The translations under genes and the position numbers were made by a program. Shown in pieces: positions 24,922 to 32,564 of a DNA stretch of 64,000 nt. This DNA is from Carboxylicivirga linearis (lineage in GTDB: Bacteria > Bacteroidota > Bacteroidia > Bacteroidales > Marinilabiliaceae). The notes beneath the pieces are model-generated. The model had not been told where the DNA came from, made no database searches, and saw only the letters and a list, made by a program, of their open reading frames with translations. The stretch spans positions 1 through 64,000 of the forward strand of contig NZ_JAGUCO010000024.1 of the NCBI RefSeq assembly GCF_018271995.1, given 5' to 3'. Every line of letters starts with the position of its first letter. The stretch's first letter is position 1.

Positions 24922-25932
24922 TTATTGCAGCTTCTCTTTTAAAAACCCCAGCGTTCTTTCTATAAGTGGTGCTTTATCGCCCTCATCAGATAAAGTTACT
25001 GCTCCTCCCGGATAAAAATGCCCGAAACCCGGAACCCAGTTAAAATGGTATTCTACGTTATTCGCTTTAAAAATTTGAATCAGTGGTTGGGTAAACATAG
25101 ATACTACAGGGTAGTCATTATCACTCATAAACATCATAATGGGAGGATTGCTGTCCGATGCAGCAATTTTGTTTGCCACTTTCAGTCCGGCCACAAATCC
25201 CGAGTTGATAAATACAGCCGATACATCTTCCTGCATTCCGTATGCCACATTAATAGAGGTTACTGCTCCGGCAGAGAATCCACCCAATGCAATCTTATCA
25301 GGGTTAATATTATAAGTTTTGTTTTCAGCTTTAACATGGTGGATGGCTGTGCGCAAATCTTCGGCAGCCGCTAAAACAGTAGCTTTCAAAACCGGTTCGG
25401 CATTTTCATCTGTTAAAGGCTCCAATCCCATCTGCTGGCGAATAACATTTGTTTGTGCTACCGCAGCTGGATTTGTAAATATACTTACGTCAATATCGTC
25501 TTCAGTGTATCCTGAGTATTCGTCTACAATAGGATTATCGGGAGCTACGCGATAATTAATGGTAAATACCACAAAACCTTCGGCAGCATAACGCATGGCA
25601 TACTGGCTCATTGATGTTGTTTGCCCTCCAAATCCGGTATAGGGAGAACGAGGATTACCACGGTGAAAACTACCACCGTAAGTTAAAATAACAGCAGGAC
25701 GTGGCTCGCTTGATTCAGCTTTTGGATAATATACATCCATGGTTAGGTCCTTCATGGCAACTTTGCCGTTTGCATTAACTTTGCCTTCTCCGTACTTTAC
25801 ATCAGGTGTTACTTCGTACTGAACAATGTCGGGTACTTCCGGATTAAAAAATGATTTCTGTGCCTGGGCATTAGACGCTACTAAAAGCGACACACCCAAA
25901 ATTGTCATCAAAAAAAATTGCTTTATATTCAT
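24922..25932 (-). CDS. Exported alpha/beta-hydrolase esterase
   Basis: The 336-residue precursor has a signal peptide ending near AQAQ and an alpha/beta-hydrolase fold. It carries the oxyanion-side motif LTYGGSFHRGNP, the nucleophile elbow GGFSAGA with Ser220, a likely acid residue in MSDNDYP (Asp271 or Asp273) and His305 in GFGHFYPGG. It resembles the BD-FAE/carboxylesterase group that removes acyl or feruloyl groups. The substrate is unknown. It heads a two-gene operon with lumazine-binding-like paralog b, under the double operator at 26000-26041, and is divergent from regulator 5. Confidence 0.88.
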   Translation of the reverse strand: MNIKQFFLMTILGVSLLVASNAQAQKSFFNPEVPDIVQYEVTPDVKYGEGKVNANGKVAMKDLTMDVYYPKAESSEPRPAVILTYGGSFHRGNPRSPYTGFGGQTTSMSQYAMRYAAEGFVVFTINYRVAPDNPIVDEYSGYTEDDIDVSIFTNPAAVAQTNVIRQQMGLEPLTDENAEPVLKATVLAAAEDLRTAIHHVKAENKTYNINPDKIALGGFSAGAVTSINVAYGMQEDVSAVFINSGFVAGLKVANKIAASDSNPPIMMFMSDNDYPVVSMFTQPLIQIFKANNVEYHFNWVPGFGHFYPGGAVTLSDEGDKAPLIERTLGFLKEKLQ

Positions 25933-25970
25933 ATCTAATAGCTTTTAAATTTTACTAATTTTTACTGTTA

Positions 25971-26041
25971 CAAATATCATTTAAGATTTGTAAGAGTCCA
26001 GTCCCAATTCTATCAACCCTCAACCCTTTTGCAGCATTTAA
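25971..26041 (-). promoter_or_regulatory. AraC-type promoter of the esterase operon
   Basis: Half-sites lie at 26000-26020 (AGTCCCAATTCTATCAACC) and 26021-26041 (CAACCCTTTTGCAGCATTT). The 21-base spacer ends at GATATTTG on the - strand (25978-25971). Confidence 0.75.
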
Positions 26042-26136
26042 CAAGTAATCAAAACAAAATGAGTACTACTTCAAAGTCGTTTTGTTCTTTATTAACAAAG
26101 GATTTCGATTAACTTTAAAGCCAGAACTTGACACCA

Positions 26137-27123
26137 ATGAAAACACAAGATCCTTTATACATAAAGATAAAAGAAGGTGATATTCAAACCTATTTAAGAG
26201 CTTTTGAAGAAAGTTTTAAAGCCGAAGTAAAAGATAAACGACTCATATATAAAAGAGGTAATAGCGAATGGAAAATTACTGCCTACTCTTATTTCCCTGA
26301 GTTTGAGTTTATGGTTGTACAGGGAAACTACGATTATAACATCGTTATTGACAGAACTCCGGACGAAATACCCGATTATTATCACATTAATATTGTGAAA
26401 GAAGGAAAAGTGGTGCAGGATTACAATAATGAACAACAATTGATGGAGGCTGGTTCTCCTCAAGGTATTTTTATATATAATGGATTATTTCCATTAAAAT
26501 CAGAATTTCATGCCAATCATCAGCATCAATCTGTATCGTTTAAACTGTACAGAAAGGGACTTCAGGAATTAATGCCCGAAGCCGTGGATATTTTTGATAA
26601 ATTATTCGAAAACGATGAAGCAAAAGGCTATCATCTGCATTTAACAACTGAGATGGATCGTCTGTTATTTGATCTCTTACATTACGATAATAGCGATTCG
26701 GGTAGAATTTTATTGGTGCATGCCAAAGCGTTTGAATTATTTACGACTCTAATGCAATCGGTTCAGAAGTTATTGAATAAAGATGAATTACACGGACTAC
26801 ATGTTGATGATTACAATCGCTTAATGATAATCAAAGACAAAGTAATCCAAAGCGTTGAGTCCAAAATCAATCTGGAAGATTTGGCCAATGAATTTGCTGT
26901 AAGTGTATCAAAGCTTCAGCGCGATTTTAAAGCTTTGTTCAACTGCTCGGTTTACCAGTTTTATACCCATGCCAAAATGGATGAAGCCTATCGACGCTTA
27001 AAAACCGGCCAGTATACAGTAATGGAAGTAGGTTTTGACATGGGATATAACAGCGTATCGAAATTCTCGCTGATGTTTAAAAAAGTAAAAGGTGTTAATC
27101 CCAAAGAAGTAATTCCCGGATAA
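26137..27123 (+). CDS. AraC-family regulator 5
   Basis: I use the ATG at 26137 (328 residues, MKTQDPLYIKIKEG). A TTG nine bases upstream is too near the -7-like TAACTTTA at 26110-26117. The C-terminal double HTH shows INLEDLANEFAVSVSKLQRD and YTVMEVGFDMGYNSVSKFSL. The N-terminal sensor-like domain has HINIVKEG, IFIYNGLFPL and SVSFKLYR. It is divergent from the esterase operon and convergent with the second BamA-like gene. Confidence 0.9.
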   Translation: MKTQDPLYIKIKEGDIQTYLRAFEESFKAEVKDKRLIYKRGNSEWKITAYSYFPEFEFMVVQGNYDYNIVIDRTPDEIPDYYHINIVKEGKVVQDYNNEQQLMEAGSPQGIFIYNGLFPLKSEFHANHQHQSVSFKLYRKGLQELMPEAVDIFDKLFENDEAKGYHLHLTTEMDRLLFDLLHYDNSDSGRILLVHAKAFELFTTLMQSVQKLLNKDELHGLHVDDYNRLMIIKDKVIQSVESKINLEDLANEFAVSVSKLQRDFKALFNCSVYQFYTHAKMDEAYRRLKTGQYTVMEVGFDMGYNSVSKFSLMFKKVKGVNPKEVIPG

Positions 27124-27173
27124 TAAAATTCATACATTCCTGTCATAAACTTATTGAAAGTGTTTCAATATCT

Positions 27174-27210
27174 CAAAAAAGGCCGCTAATAAAACTGTTG
27201 CGACCCTTTT
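27174..27210. terminator. Hairpin terminator, copy 4 of a recurring family
   Basis: AAAAAAGGCCGC and GTTGCGACCCTTTT form an imperfect stem between regulator 5 and the convergent BamA-like gene. It is the least regular member of the family. Confidence 0.6.
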
Positions 27211-27233
27211 ATCATTAACAATTAACCATTATT

Positions 27234-28520
27234 TTAAAAATACTCGGTAAGGTTTATATAAAAGGCACCAGTACCATCATTAGCTACACCATAATCGAAT
27301 CCAAGATTAGTACGCGTTGCTTTTTGGATTTGAATACGCAAACCAGCACCAGCTGCAAAAGCCCAGTTGTCAAATAAGTTTACATTGGCATCGCGAGCAG
27401 AGGCCGAAGTAGCATTGGCAAATACTACACCACCAAATAAATCAGGGTTTTTAGCCAAAAGAGGTAAACGGAACCTGTATTCAGCCTCAGCATAAAACAT
27501 ATCATCACCTCTCCAGCGTCCCTGAGCATAACCACGACCTGATCGTCCCATCTGATCCCAGGCAGTTGCAGGCATTAACATATAAGGTAGATGTCCGTGT
27601 GTTGTAATATTAGCATAGGTCCAAACGGCAAGTACATTTCGGGGTACATTTTTACTTACACTAAAATAATCACGATATTCCATCCAAAGAGTAGATGAGC
27701 TTTGATCACTACCTAAAAAGTCGGCATTGTACTTATAAGAAATGTTAGCAAAACGTCCTGAATATGGATTAGCCATATTATCACGGGTATCATATAAAGC
27801 ACTTGCCGAAACACCCACCAAATTATAACCAGTTGGATCATAACCATGCTTCATACTATAAGTATAATGATTAGAATAAATACCATTTTCTTTATCCAAT
27901 ATGTTATCATTAATATCCGAAAAACGATCAAAATGAATACCTCCACCGAAATACAACGAGGGTTTTATTTGCCTCAGTGCTGTTTGGTGGGCCCGTATAA
28001 AATTAAACTCCATACCTTCTCCTTCATATAGTTCATCTTCGCCCAAAGGTGATACTCCAGGAATTAAGGTATTTCCATCGGCACCTGTTCCTAAGCCAAA
28101 AGTGGGCTGCGAAGAATCAAAAAATCTATAATCACTCTGTAACATCCATTTATTTTCGTTGGTGTATAAGTTACCACGTAGAGCAATCATTAACTGATTT
28201 TTTGTTGTGTATGTGGCTATTGCCATCAAATTAGACATATTGGTAGTTGACGGATCACCTAAAAATATACTACCTGATGCAGCTGCTCCATAAATAAAAC
28301 CATATGCCGGATTAGATGCTAATGCAGGAAGTGCCGTTAGATACAGTTTTCCAACTTTGATATCAGTTTTAGCATTGGCTTCTGCTTTTTCTGCTTCTGC
28401 TCTTTCCTTTTCGATTTCAGGGGTAACTTCCTGGTTGTTCTGAATTGGAGGCGACTGCGCTCCTACTGTCACAACCATACTCATTAAGGCTGCTGCTAAA
28501 GTTAAACGTATCGTCTTCAT
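27234..28520 (-). CDS. BamA/TamA-type surface-antigen barrel (paralog 2)
   Basis: I start at the ATG at 28520 (428 residues, MKTIRLTLAAALM), which begins the signal peptide; the frame is open a further 11 codons upstream. The protein is collinear with the one at 8994: the same QSPPIQNNQEVTPEIEKER linker after the signal, the same barrel start (AYGFIYGAAASGSIFLG), the RGYAQGRWRGDDMFYAEAEY motif and the final LTEYF. No POTRA domain is visible. Unlike paralog 1 it has no amidohydrolase partner. It is monocistronic, with a clear double operator at 28597-28638. Confidence 0.85.
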   Translation of the reverse strand: MKTIRLTLAAALMSMVVTVGAQSPPIQNNQEVTPEIEKERAEAEKAEANAKTDIKVGKLYLTALPALASNPAYGFIYGAAASGSIFLGDPSTTNMSNLMAIATYTTKNQLMIALRGNLYTNENKWMLQSDYRFFDSSQPTFGLGTGADGNTLIPGVSPLGEDELYEGEGMEFNFIRAHQTALRQIKPSLYFGGGIHFDRFSDINDNILDKENGIYSNHYTYSMKHGYDPTGYNLVGVSASALYDTRDNMANPYSGRFANISYKYNADFLGSDQSSSTLWMEYRDYFSVSKNVPRNVLAVWTYANITTHGHLPYMLMPATAWDQMGRSGRGYAQGRWRGDDMFYAEAEYRFRLPLLAKNPDLFGGVVFANATSASARDANVNLFDNWAFAAGAGLRIQIQKATRTNLGFDYGVANDGTGAFYINLTEYF

Positions 28521-28567
28521 GATTGATTTATTTATTAATTGTTTGTTTTTCAAAAATTATTCTGATA

Positions 28568-28638
28568 CAAATATCCATGATTCCACTATGATCTTTTACT
28601 CCAAAAATGTCATCAGGTATCCCAAAACTGTCAAACCG
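28568..28638 (-). promoter_or_regulatory. AraC-type promoter of BamA-like paralog 2
   Basis: Half-sites lie at 28597-28617 (ACTCCAAAAATGTCATC) and 28618-28638 (ATCCCAAAACTGTCAAAC), a clear direct repeat. The 21-base spacer ends at GATATTTG on the - strand (28575-28568). Confidence 0.8.
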
Positions 28639-28724
28639 AAATATGTAGCACTCTAAAATCCAGCAGAAATATTAACTAATCGTAACCCTGTTAAAGGATT
28701 CACTAGGAATGAAGACCAGAAACT

Positions 28725-29444
28725 TTAAAAATTGTAGTAAAAACCAATTCCACCATAGGCTTTAAATAAAACCTGATGTCTCACACGGTTGGTATAAAAG
28801 GCATTTAATCCACTCCTACTACCTAATTTATATCCTGCATCTACTCGTGCATATATTACAAATGCATCCTGATTAAAAACAGCACGATTATCTAAACTGA
28901 AAGCTGCCGACCACTTATCTGAAGTAAATCCAAACTTCGGTTCGAAGCGAAGTAAAATGGGAGGCTCGGGCCACTCTCCTGTATTAGCTAGCGGAAAGTT
29001 ATAACGCCATTTGTTGCTGATATAAAAACGTTGATCTTTTAACAACCATTTATATTGCACCGCCGGTTCCAATAGCCAATGACCAAAAATAGCTGCATTT
29101 GCCGGATCACCTGTTGGCATAACCAATTTTACAATAGGCGACCATCCTTGCCAGCCACTTGAACCAACTTTTGATGAAGCATAGCTGCGCGAATAGGTAA
29201 TACTGAAATCGCCAGGAGTCCAATCTGTAATTCCGTCTCGTGTATAATATGCCCCAATCACTTCAAGGTTTATTGCATCGCGAGAACTTAAAGCTATTCG
29301 CCCGTTGGTTACCCAATGCAATGCTTTTTCTCCTCCATTAAACTCATAAGCCTCCATATTAGAATGGACCCGTGTAAGCTTTATCTGAGAGTTTGCAACG
29401 AAAGGAATTATTAATAGCGAAAGTAATAGGACTAACGTTTTCAT
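28725..29444 (-). CDS. Exported outer-membrane barrel, 239 aa, unknown substrate
   Basis: The 239-residue precursor has a signal peptide ending near ANSQ. Strand-like segments rich in Trp, Tyr and Phe follow, ending with KAYGGIGFYYNF, a typical barrel C-terminus with a final aromatic residue. The internal segment PIVKLVMPTGDPANAAIFGHW resembles outer-membrane transporter-like barrels, but I cannot name a family with confidence. It is the last gene of the AraC-linked cluster, is monocistronic, and has a double operator at 29503-29544 with a one-base-longer spacer. Confidence 0.75.
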   Translation of the reverse strand: MKTLVLLLSLLIIPFVANSQIKLTRVHSNMEAYEFNGGEKALHWVTNGRIALSSRDAINLEVIGAYYTRDGITDWTPGDFSITYSRSYASSKVGSSGWQGWSPIVKLVMPTGDPANAAIFGHWLLEPAVQYKWLLKDQRFYISNKWRYNFPLANTGEWPEPPILLRFEPKFGFTSDKWSAAFSLDNRAVFNQDAFVIYARVDAGYKLGSRSGLNAFYTNRVRHQVLFKAYGGIGFYYNF

Positions 29445-29472
29445 TATTTAATCAGGTTTGAAAAATTTGTCA

Positions 29473-29544
29473 CAAAATTACTTTGGCCATCATTTATGAA
29501 TAGCACCTAATCATGTCATATAATATCCCAAAAAGATCAATAAA
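29473..29544 (-). promoter_or_regulatory. AraC-type promoter of the 239-aa barrel gene
   Basis: Half-sites lie at 29503-29523 (GCACCTAATCATGTCATAT) and 29524-29544 (ATCCCAAAAAGATCAATA). A 22-base spacer leads to a perfect TAATTTTG -7 element on the - strand (29480-29473). Confidence 0.7.
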
Positions 29545-29853
29545 TTATAAAAGAACGATTATACACCCAAAAATAGGTTTTACTTCTTTTAGCAGCACTT
29601 AGAAAAAAGAAGCATCCAAGATCAGTAGTTTGTAAGGTAGAGTCCATCTAACAAACCTCATTAGTAGAGAGTTAATGATATATAAAACTTTTTTTTGTTA
29701 AACTAAAAAGCTGTAATTGAAAAATTTCTGCCATTTAATTGTTTACTCTTCAATACTCTTAATTCTGCCGAGACTATTTTTCGACCGAAAATGAATAGGT
29801 CTCGATTTAGTACCCCCCTATTTTAATGCTTTTTGATGGTTTTTCGAGAAAAC
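29545..29853. other. Gene-free stretch at the right border of the AraC-linked cluster
   Basis: No gene, repeat or RNA is visible. The sequence is AT-rich with a run of Ts near 29691-29698. No copy of the 21-bp operator was found to the right of 29544. Confidence 0.5.
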
Positions 29854-29889
29854 AAAAAAGCACTTAAAACATTAGTTTTAAGCGCTTTT
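29854..29889 (-). terminator. Terminator of the tRNA operon
   Basis: AAAAGC-CTTAAAAC pairs with GTTTTAAG-GCTTTT with one mismatch. On the - strand it is followed by six Ts. It lies 26 bases past the tRNA-Leu 3' end. Confidence 0.8.
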
Positions 29890-29914
29890 CTACTTTTTTT
29901 GGAATCCTATCCAG

Positions 29915-29997
29915 TGCCCAAGGCGGGACTTGAACCCGCACGTCCGTAGGACACACGGCCCTCAACCGTGCCTGTCTACCAATTTCAGCACTTGGGC
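29915..29997 (-). tRNA. tRNA-Leu (GAG)
   Basis: The - strand folds as an 83-base tRNA with acceptor GCCCAAG/CTTGGGC. The anticodon stem-loop is CACGG-TTGAGGG-CCGTG (anticodon GAG), with a long class II variable arm and T-loop GGTTCAAGTCC. The CCA end is not encoded. It follows tRNA-Gly by 37 bases on the same transcript. Confidence 0.95.
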
Positions 29998-30034
29998 GAC
30001 AATAAAAAAGGAAGTTAAACTTCCTCTTCAAGCG

Positions 30035-30107
<73 letters not shown>

Positions 30108-30118
30108 AATAGCGATTG

Positions 30119-30148
30119 CAAAATTATAAAATTTCCTGTTTTCGACAA
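30119..30148 (-). promoter_or_regulatory. Promoter of the tRNA operon
   Basis: On the - strand TTG (30148-30146), 19 bases, then TAATTTTG (30126-30119), a perfect -7 box. Transcription would start about eight bases before tRNA-Gly. Confidence 0.8.
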
Positions 30149-30189
30149 TAGGTATTTTGTCATTTTATGAAGGTAATTCAGCCACAAAC

Positions 30190-31215
30190 CTACTTTACAT
30201 GCGCCATAAAGTTACGACGAAGGCTGCTTTTAGTCTCTAATTTTGCGTAGAACTCTTCTATCTCACTCAAACACCTTTGTTTACACTCCAATGACATTTG
30301 AGGTAGATCTAAAATCATATTAAGAACCTCATTTTTGGTTTCGGTAAAATGAGTAACCTGTTTTCTTAATTCATCAAATTTAACCTTATCTCCTTTATAT
30401 ATTGTAGCAGTTTCAACAGGCCCTGTAATTTCTTTTCTATAAGGAGGATTTACAAAATATGACATGTCAAAGTCATATGGTATGGCTATATAGGGGCTGT
30501 GATTGTCATCTTTTACTAATATTACATTGTGCATCATAGGAACTGACCAATCTTCATTACCGATCATATATTGAAACATCGACATCTTAACCATCTCTTG
30601 TTCCTCTATTTGATCCAATCTTACATTCATTACTTTGTATTCCTTGGCTCCTAATCTATCACACATATCATCCTTATCCTCAATAAAGAAACCATATTTT
30701 TGAAAAGACGTTCCATCGTTACTATCAACATAATTGATCTCAACCAAACGAACACGCAAACTATACTCTGAAATTGAATTATAAATACGATATGCTGTGT
30801 ACTCGCGGATAACGCTATTTAGCATTTCATCATTTTCCTGACAATGAGTGACTAGTTTAACTTTCCTATTATTACGAAATATTGTTCGCCCAACATCTGA
30901 TTTTGAGAATTTAAGTTTTAAAGGGGCAAATTCACATGTAGTTTCTTTTAAGCGATAATTACCTCTGACTTTTACTTTAACAGGTAATTCAACTTCTTTT
31001 TTATCATTGTAAATAACTTTTCCTTCCAAATAACCGGCAGATTTATCTCTTTCGGTGTTTAGCTTATTAAAATCAGCAATTAAAGTAAGCTTTAATACAT
31101 CATCTGAGTCAAAGACTCCTTTCGGACGTATATTATTAGCATTTACACTTGAAACACAACTTAACACCAAAAGCATAAAAACAAATCCTATTTTAACTCT
31201 TTCAATTGTCATCAT
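30190..31215 (-). CDS. CotH-like exported protein
   Basis: The 341-residue precursor has a signal peptide (about residues 8-26). The body resembles CotH-family proteins, which are atypical kinase-like folds: LPVKVKVRGNYRLKETTCEF (the RGN motif near the start of the domain), a conserved KVKLVTHCQ segment, and IPYDFDMSYF with the YDFD motif where metal-binding acidic residues lie. It starts 46 bases after the VTC-domain gene and is probably in the same operon. CotH and VTC proteins are found as neighbours in other bacteria. A role in surface or matrix phosphorylation is possible but not shown here. Confidence 0.8.
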   Translation of the reverse strand: MMTIERVKIGFVFMLLVLSCVSSVNANNIRPKGVFDSDDVLKLTLIADFNKLNTERDKSAGYLEGKVIYNDKKEVELPVKVKVRGNYRLKETTCEFAPLKLKFSKSDVGRTIFRNNRKVKLVTHCQENDEMLNSVIREYTAYRIYNSISEYSLRVRLVEINYVDSNDGTSFQKYGFFIEDKDDMCDRLGAKEYKVMNVRLDQIEEQEMVKMSMFQYMIGNEDWSVPMMHNVILVKDDNHSPYIAIPYDFDMSYFVNPPYRKEITGPVETATIYKGDKVKFDELRKQVTHFTETKNEVLNMILDLPQMSLECKQRCLSEIEEFYAKLETKSSLRRNFMAHVK

Positions 31216-31261
31216 TGCTATGTTTATTATTGAATTACTTATTTTTTATTTATCACTATTT

Positions 31262-32038
31262 TTATACTACTGCTGCAAAAGCATTATCTTCCTTATTCAT
31301 CAAACCGCTTACCGTACGCAATTTTGGTTTGAACCGATTGTACTTTACATCATTATTCAATGCTATTGTACCAAGGCAATACTTACTAATTGAAAGAGGT
31401 AAGAAACCATGCTTCTTAATTGTTCTGGCAAAAGAAGAGTAAACATCTTCACGGTTACGCTTAACCTCAACAATTACACAATTATCAAGATCCTTTGTAG
31501 ACTGCTTATCAGAGAATTGAATATTTAAATCAATAGTAATACGTTCACACGTAGTCTTACTAACTAATGTAATACGCTCAAAATCTGTAGATAAAACAGA
31601 TATCAAATCATTAGCATGATATGGTGAATTTACATCAACAAATTGTTTTTCATCACCTTTAATACTTTCTTCAAAGCCATTTACAGCAACTCTTTTCTTA
31701 TGAGTTCTGCCTTTATGTTTCATTTTTATTTCTAAAAACTCATCACCACTTTCAGCATATTTTCTATAGCGAACTTTATATCTTCTATTTTTACCATTAT
31801 GGTGCTCATAGTACATTCTCAGATCATTTGTATCGTAATAATTGGTATGATATGAAAGTATTCGTCTGCCTTTAATTTCAACCACTTTGTAGTCTTCAAT
31901 ATGTTCAGACAAACATGAAATCAACACTTTTGGAGACAATAAAAATTTTGTATCAATACGGTTCATTAGTTTCACCTGTCCCATATCTTCCATTCCTATC
32001 GAATCGTAAAAGCTTACTATTTCTCTTAATACATTCAT
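31262..32038 (-). CDS. VTC-domain polyphosphate-polymerase-like protein
   Basis: The 258-residue cytosolic protein matches the VTC/polyphosphate polymerase tunnel domain. It has NRIDTKFLL near the start, SYHTNYYDT with YYDT forming the first strand pair, basic KVRYRKYAESGDEFLEIKMK, and the C-terminal acidic VIVEVKR plus the SISKYC segment. These Arg/Lys/Glu positions line the ATP and phosphate tunnel in the family. Eukaryotic VTC4 makes polyphosphate; the bacterial members are presumed to do so. It is the first gene of a two-gene operon with the CotH-like protein. Confidence 0.88.
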   Translation of the reverse strand: MNVLREIVSFYDSIGMEDMGQVKLMNRIDTKFLLSPKVLISCLSEHIEDYKVVEIKGRRILSYHTNYYDTNDLRMYYEHHNGKNRRYKVRYRKYAESGDEFLEIKMKHKGRTHKKRVAVNGFEESIKGDEKQFVDVNSPYHANDLISVLSTDFERITLVSKTTCERITIDLNIQFSDKQSTKDLDNCVIVEVKRNREDVYSSFARTIKKHGFLPLSISKYCLGTIALNNDVKYNRFKPKLRTVSGLMNKEDNAFAAVV

Positions 32039-32564
32039 AATTCTCCGTTTTATAAATGATCTATAACTGCTACTATCTTTATATAGTCTCGTTTCGGGTA
32101 CAAAAAAGAATTAATTACAAATTATAAATCATGATCTAAATCAATTCGACTACTCCCAACATTCTATTTATAACCTCCAATCCAATTTAAAAATCCTTAA
32201 ACAATTCTTAAACCTTGTTTTTCTGCACTTTAAAAAACCTTTCAATTTATAACTTGTAGCATTTTACGTATTGTTAAAAATCGTTAATCTGTTATTAAAC
32301 ATCTTTTCCAATGTAAAAATTGAAAGCACTTTTAACCTGCATCAACAATTACTATACATCAACCATCGATCCAAAAAGCACATATCGCTTACCCACTGTA
32401 TTTTATAAATAATACATCCAACCAAACCTGTTCGTTAACGAACAAATAAGTGATCAAAAACGCACAACATTTTACAACTATTAAAAAATTAGCCCTTTTA
32501 AGTTAACTTTATTCTAATTCTACCGTATGAACTGTATAATTAATGCCCATAAACCGATTAAATA
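32039..32564. other. Divergent intergenic region
   Basis: The 526-bp gap lies between the divergent VTC-domain gene and the helical-repeat/GH16-like gene. The only element I can point to is a -7-like TAACTTTAT at 32504-32512 for the + strand gene, with no clear -33 partner. I see no gene or repeat. Confidence 0.45.
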
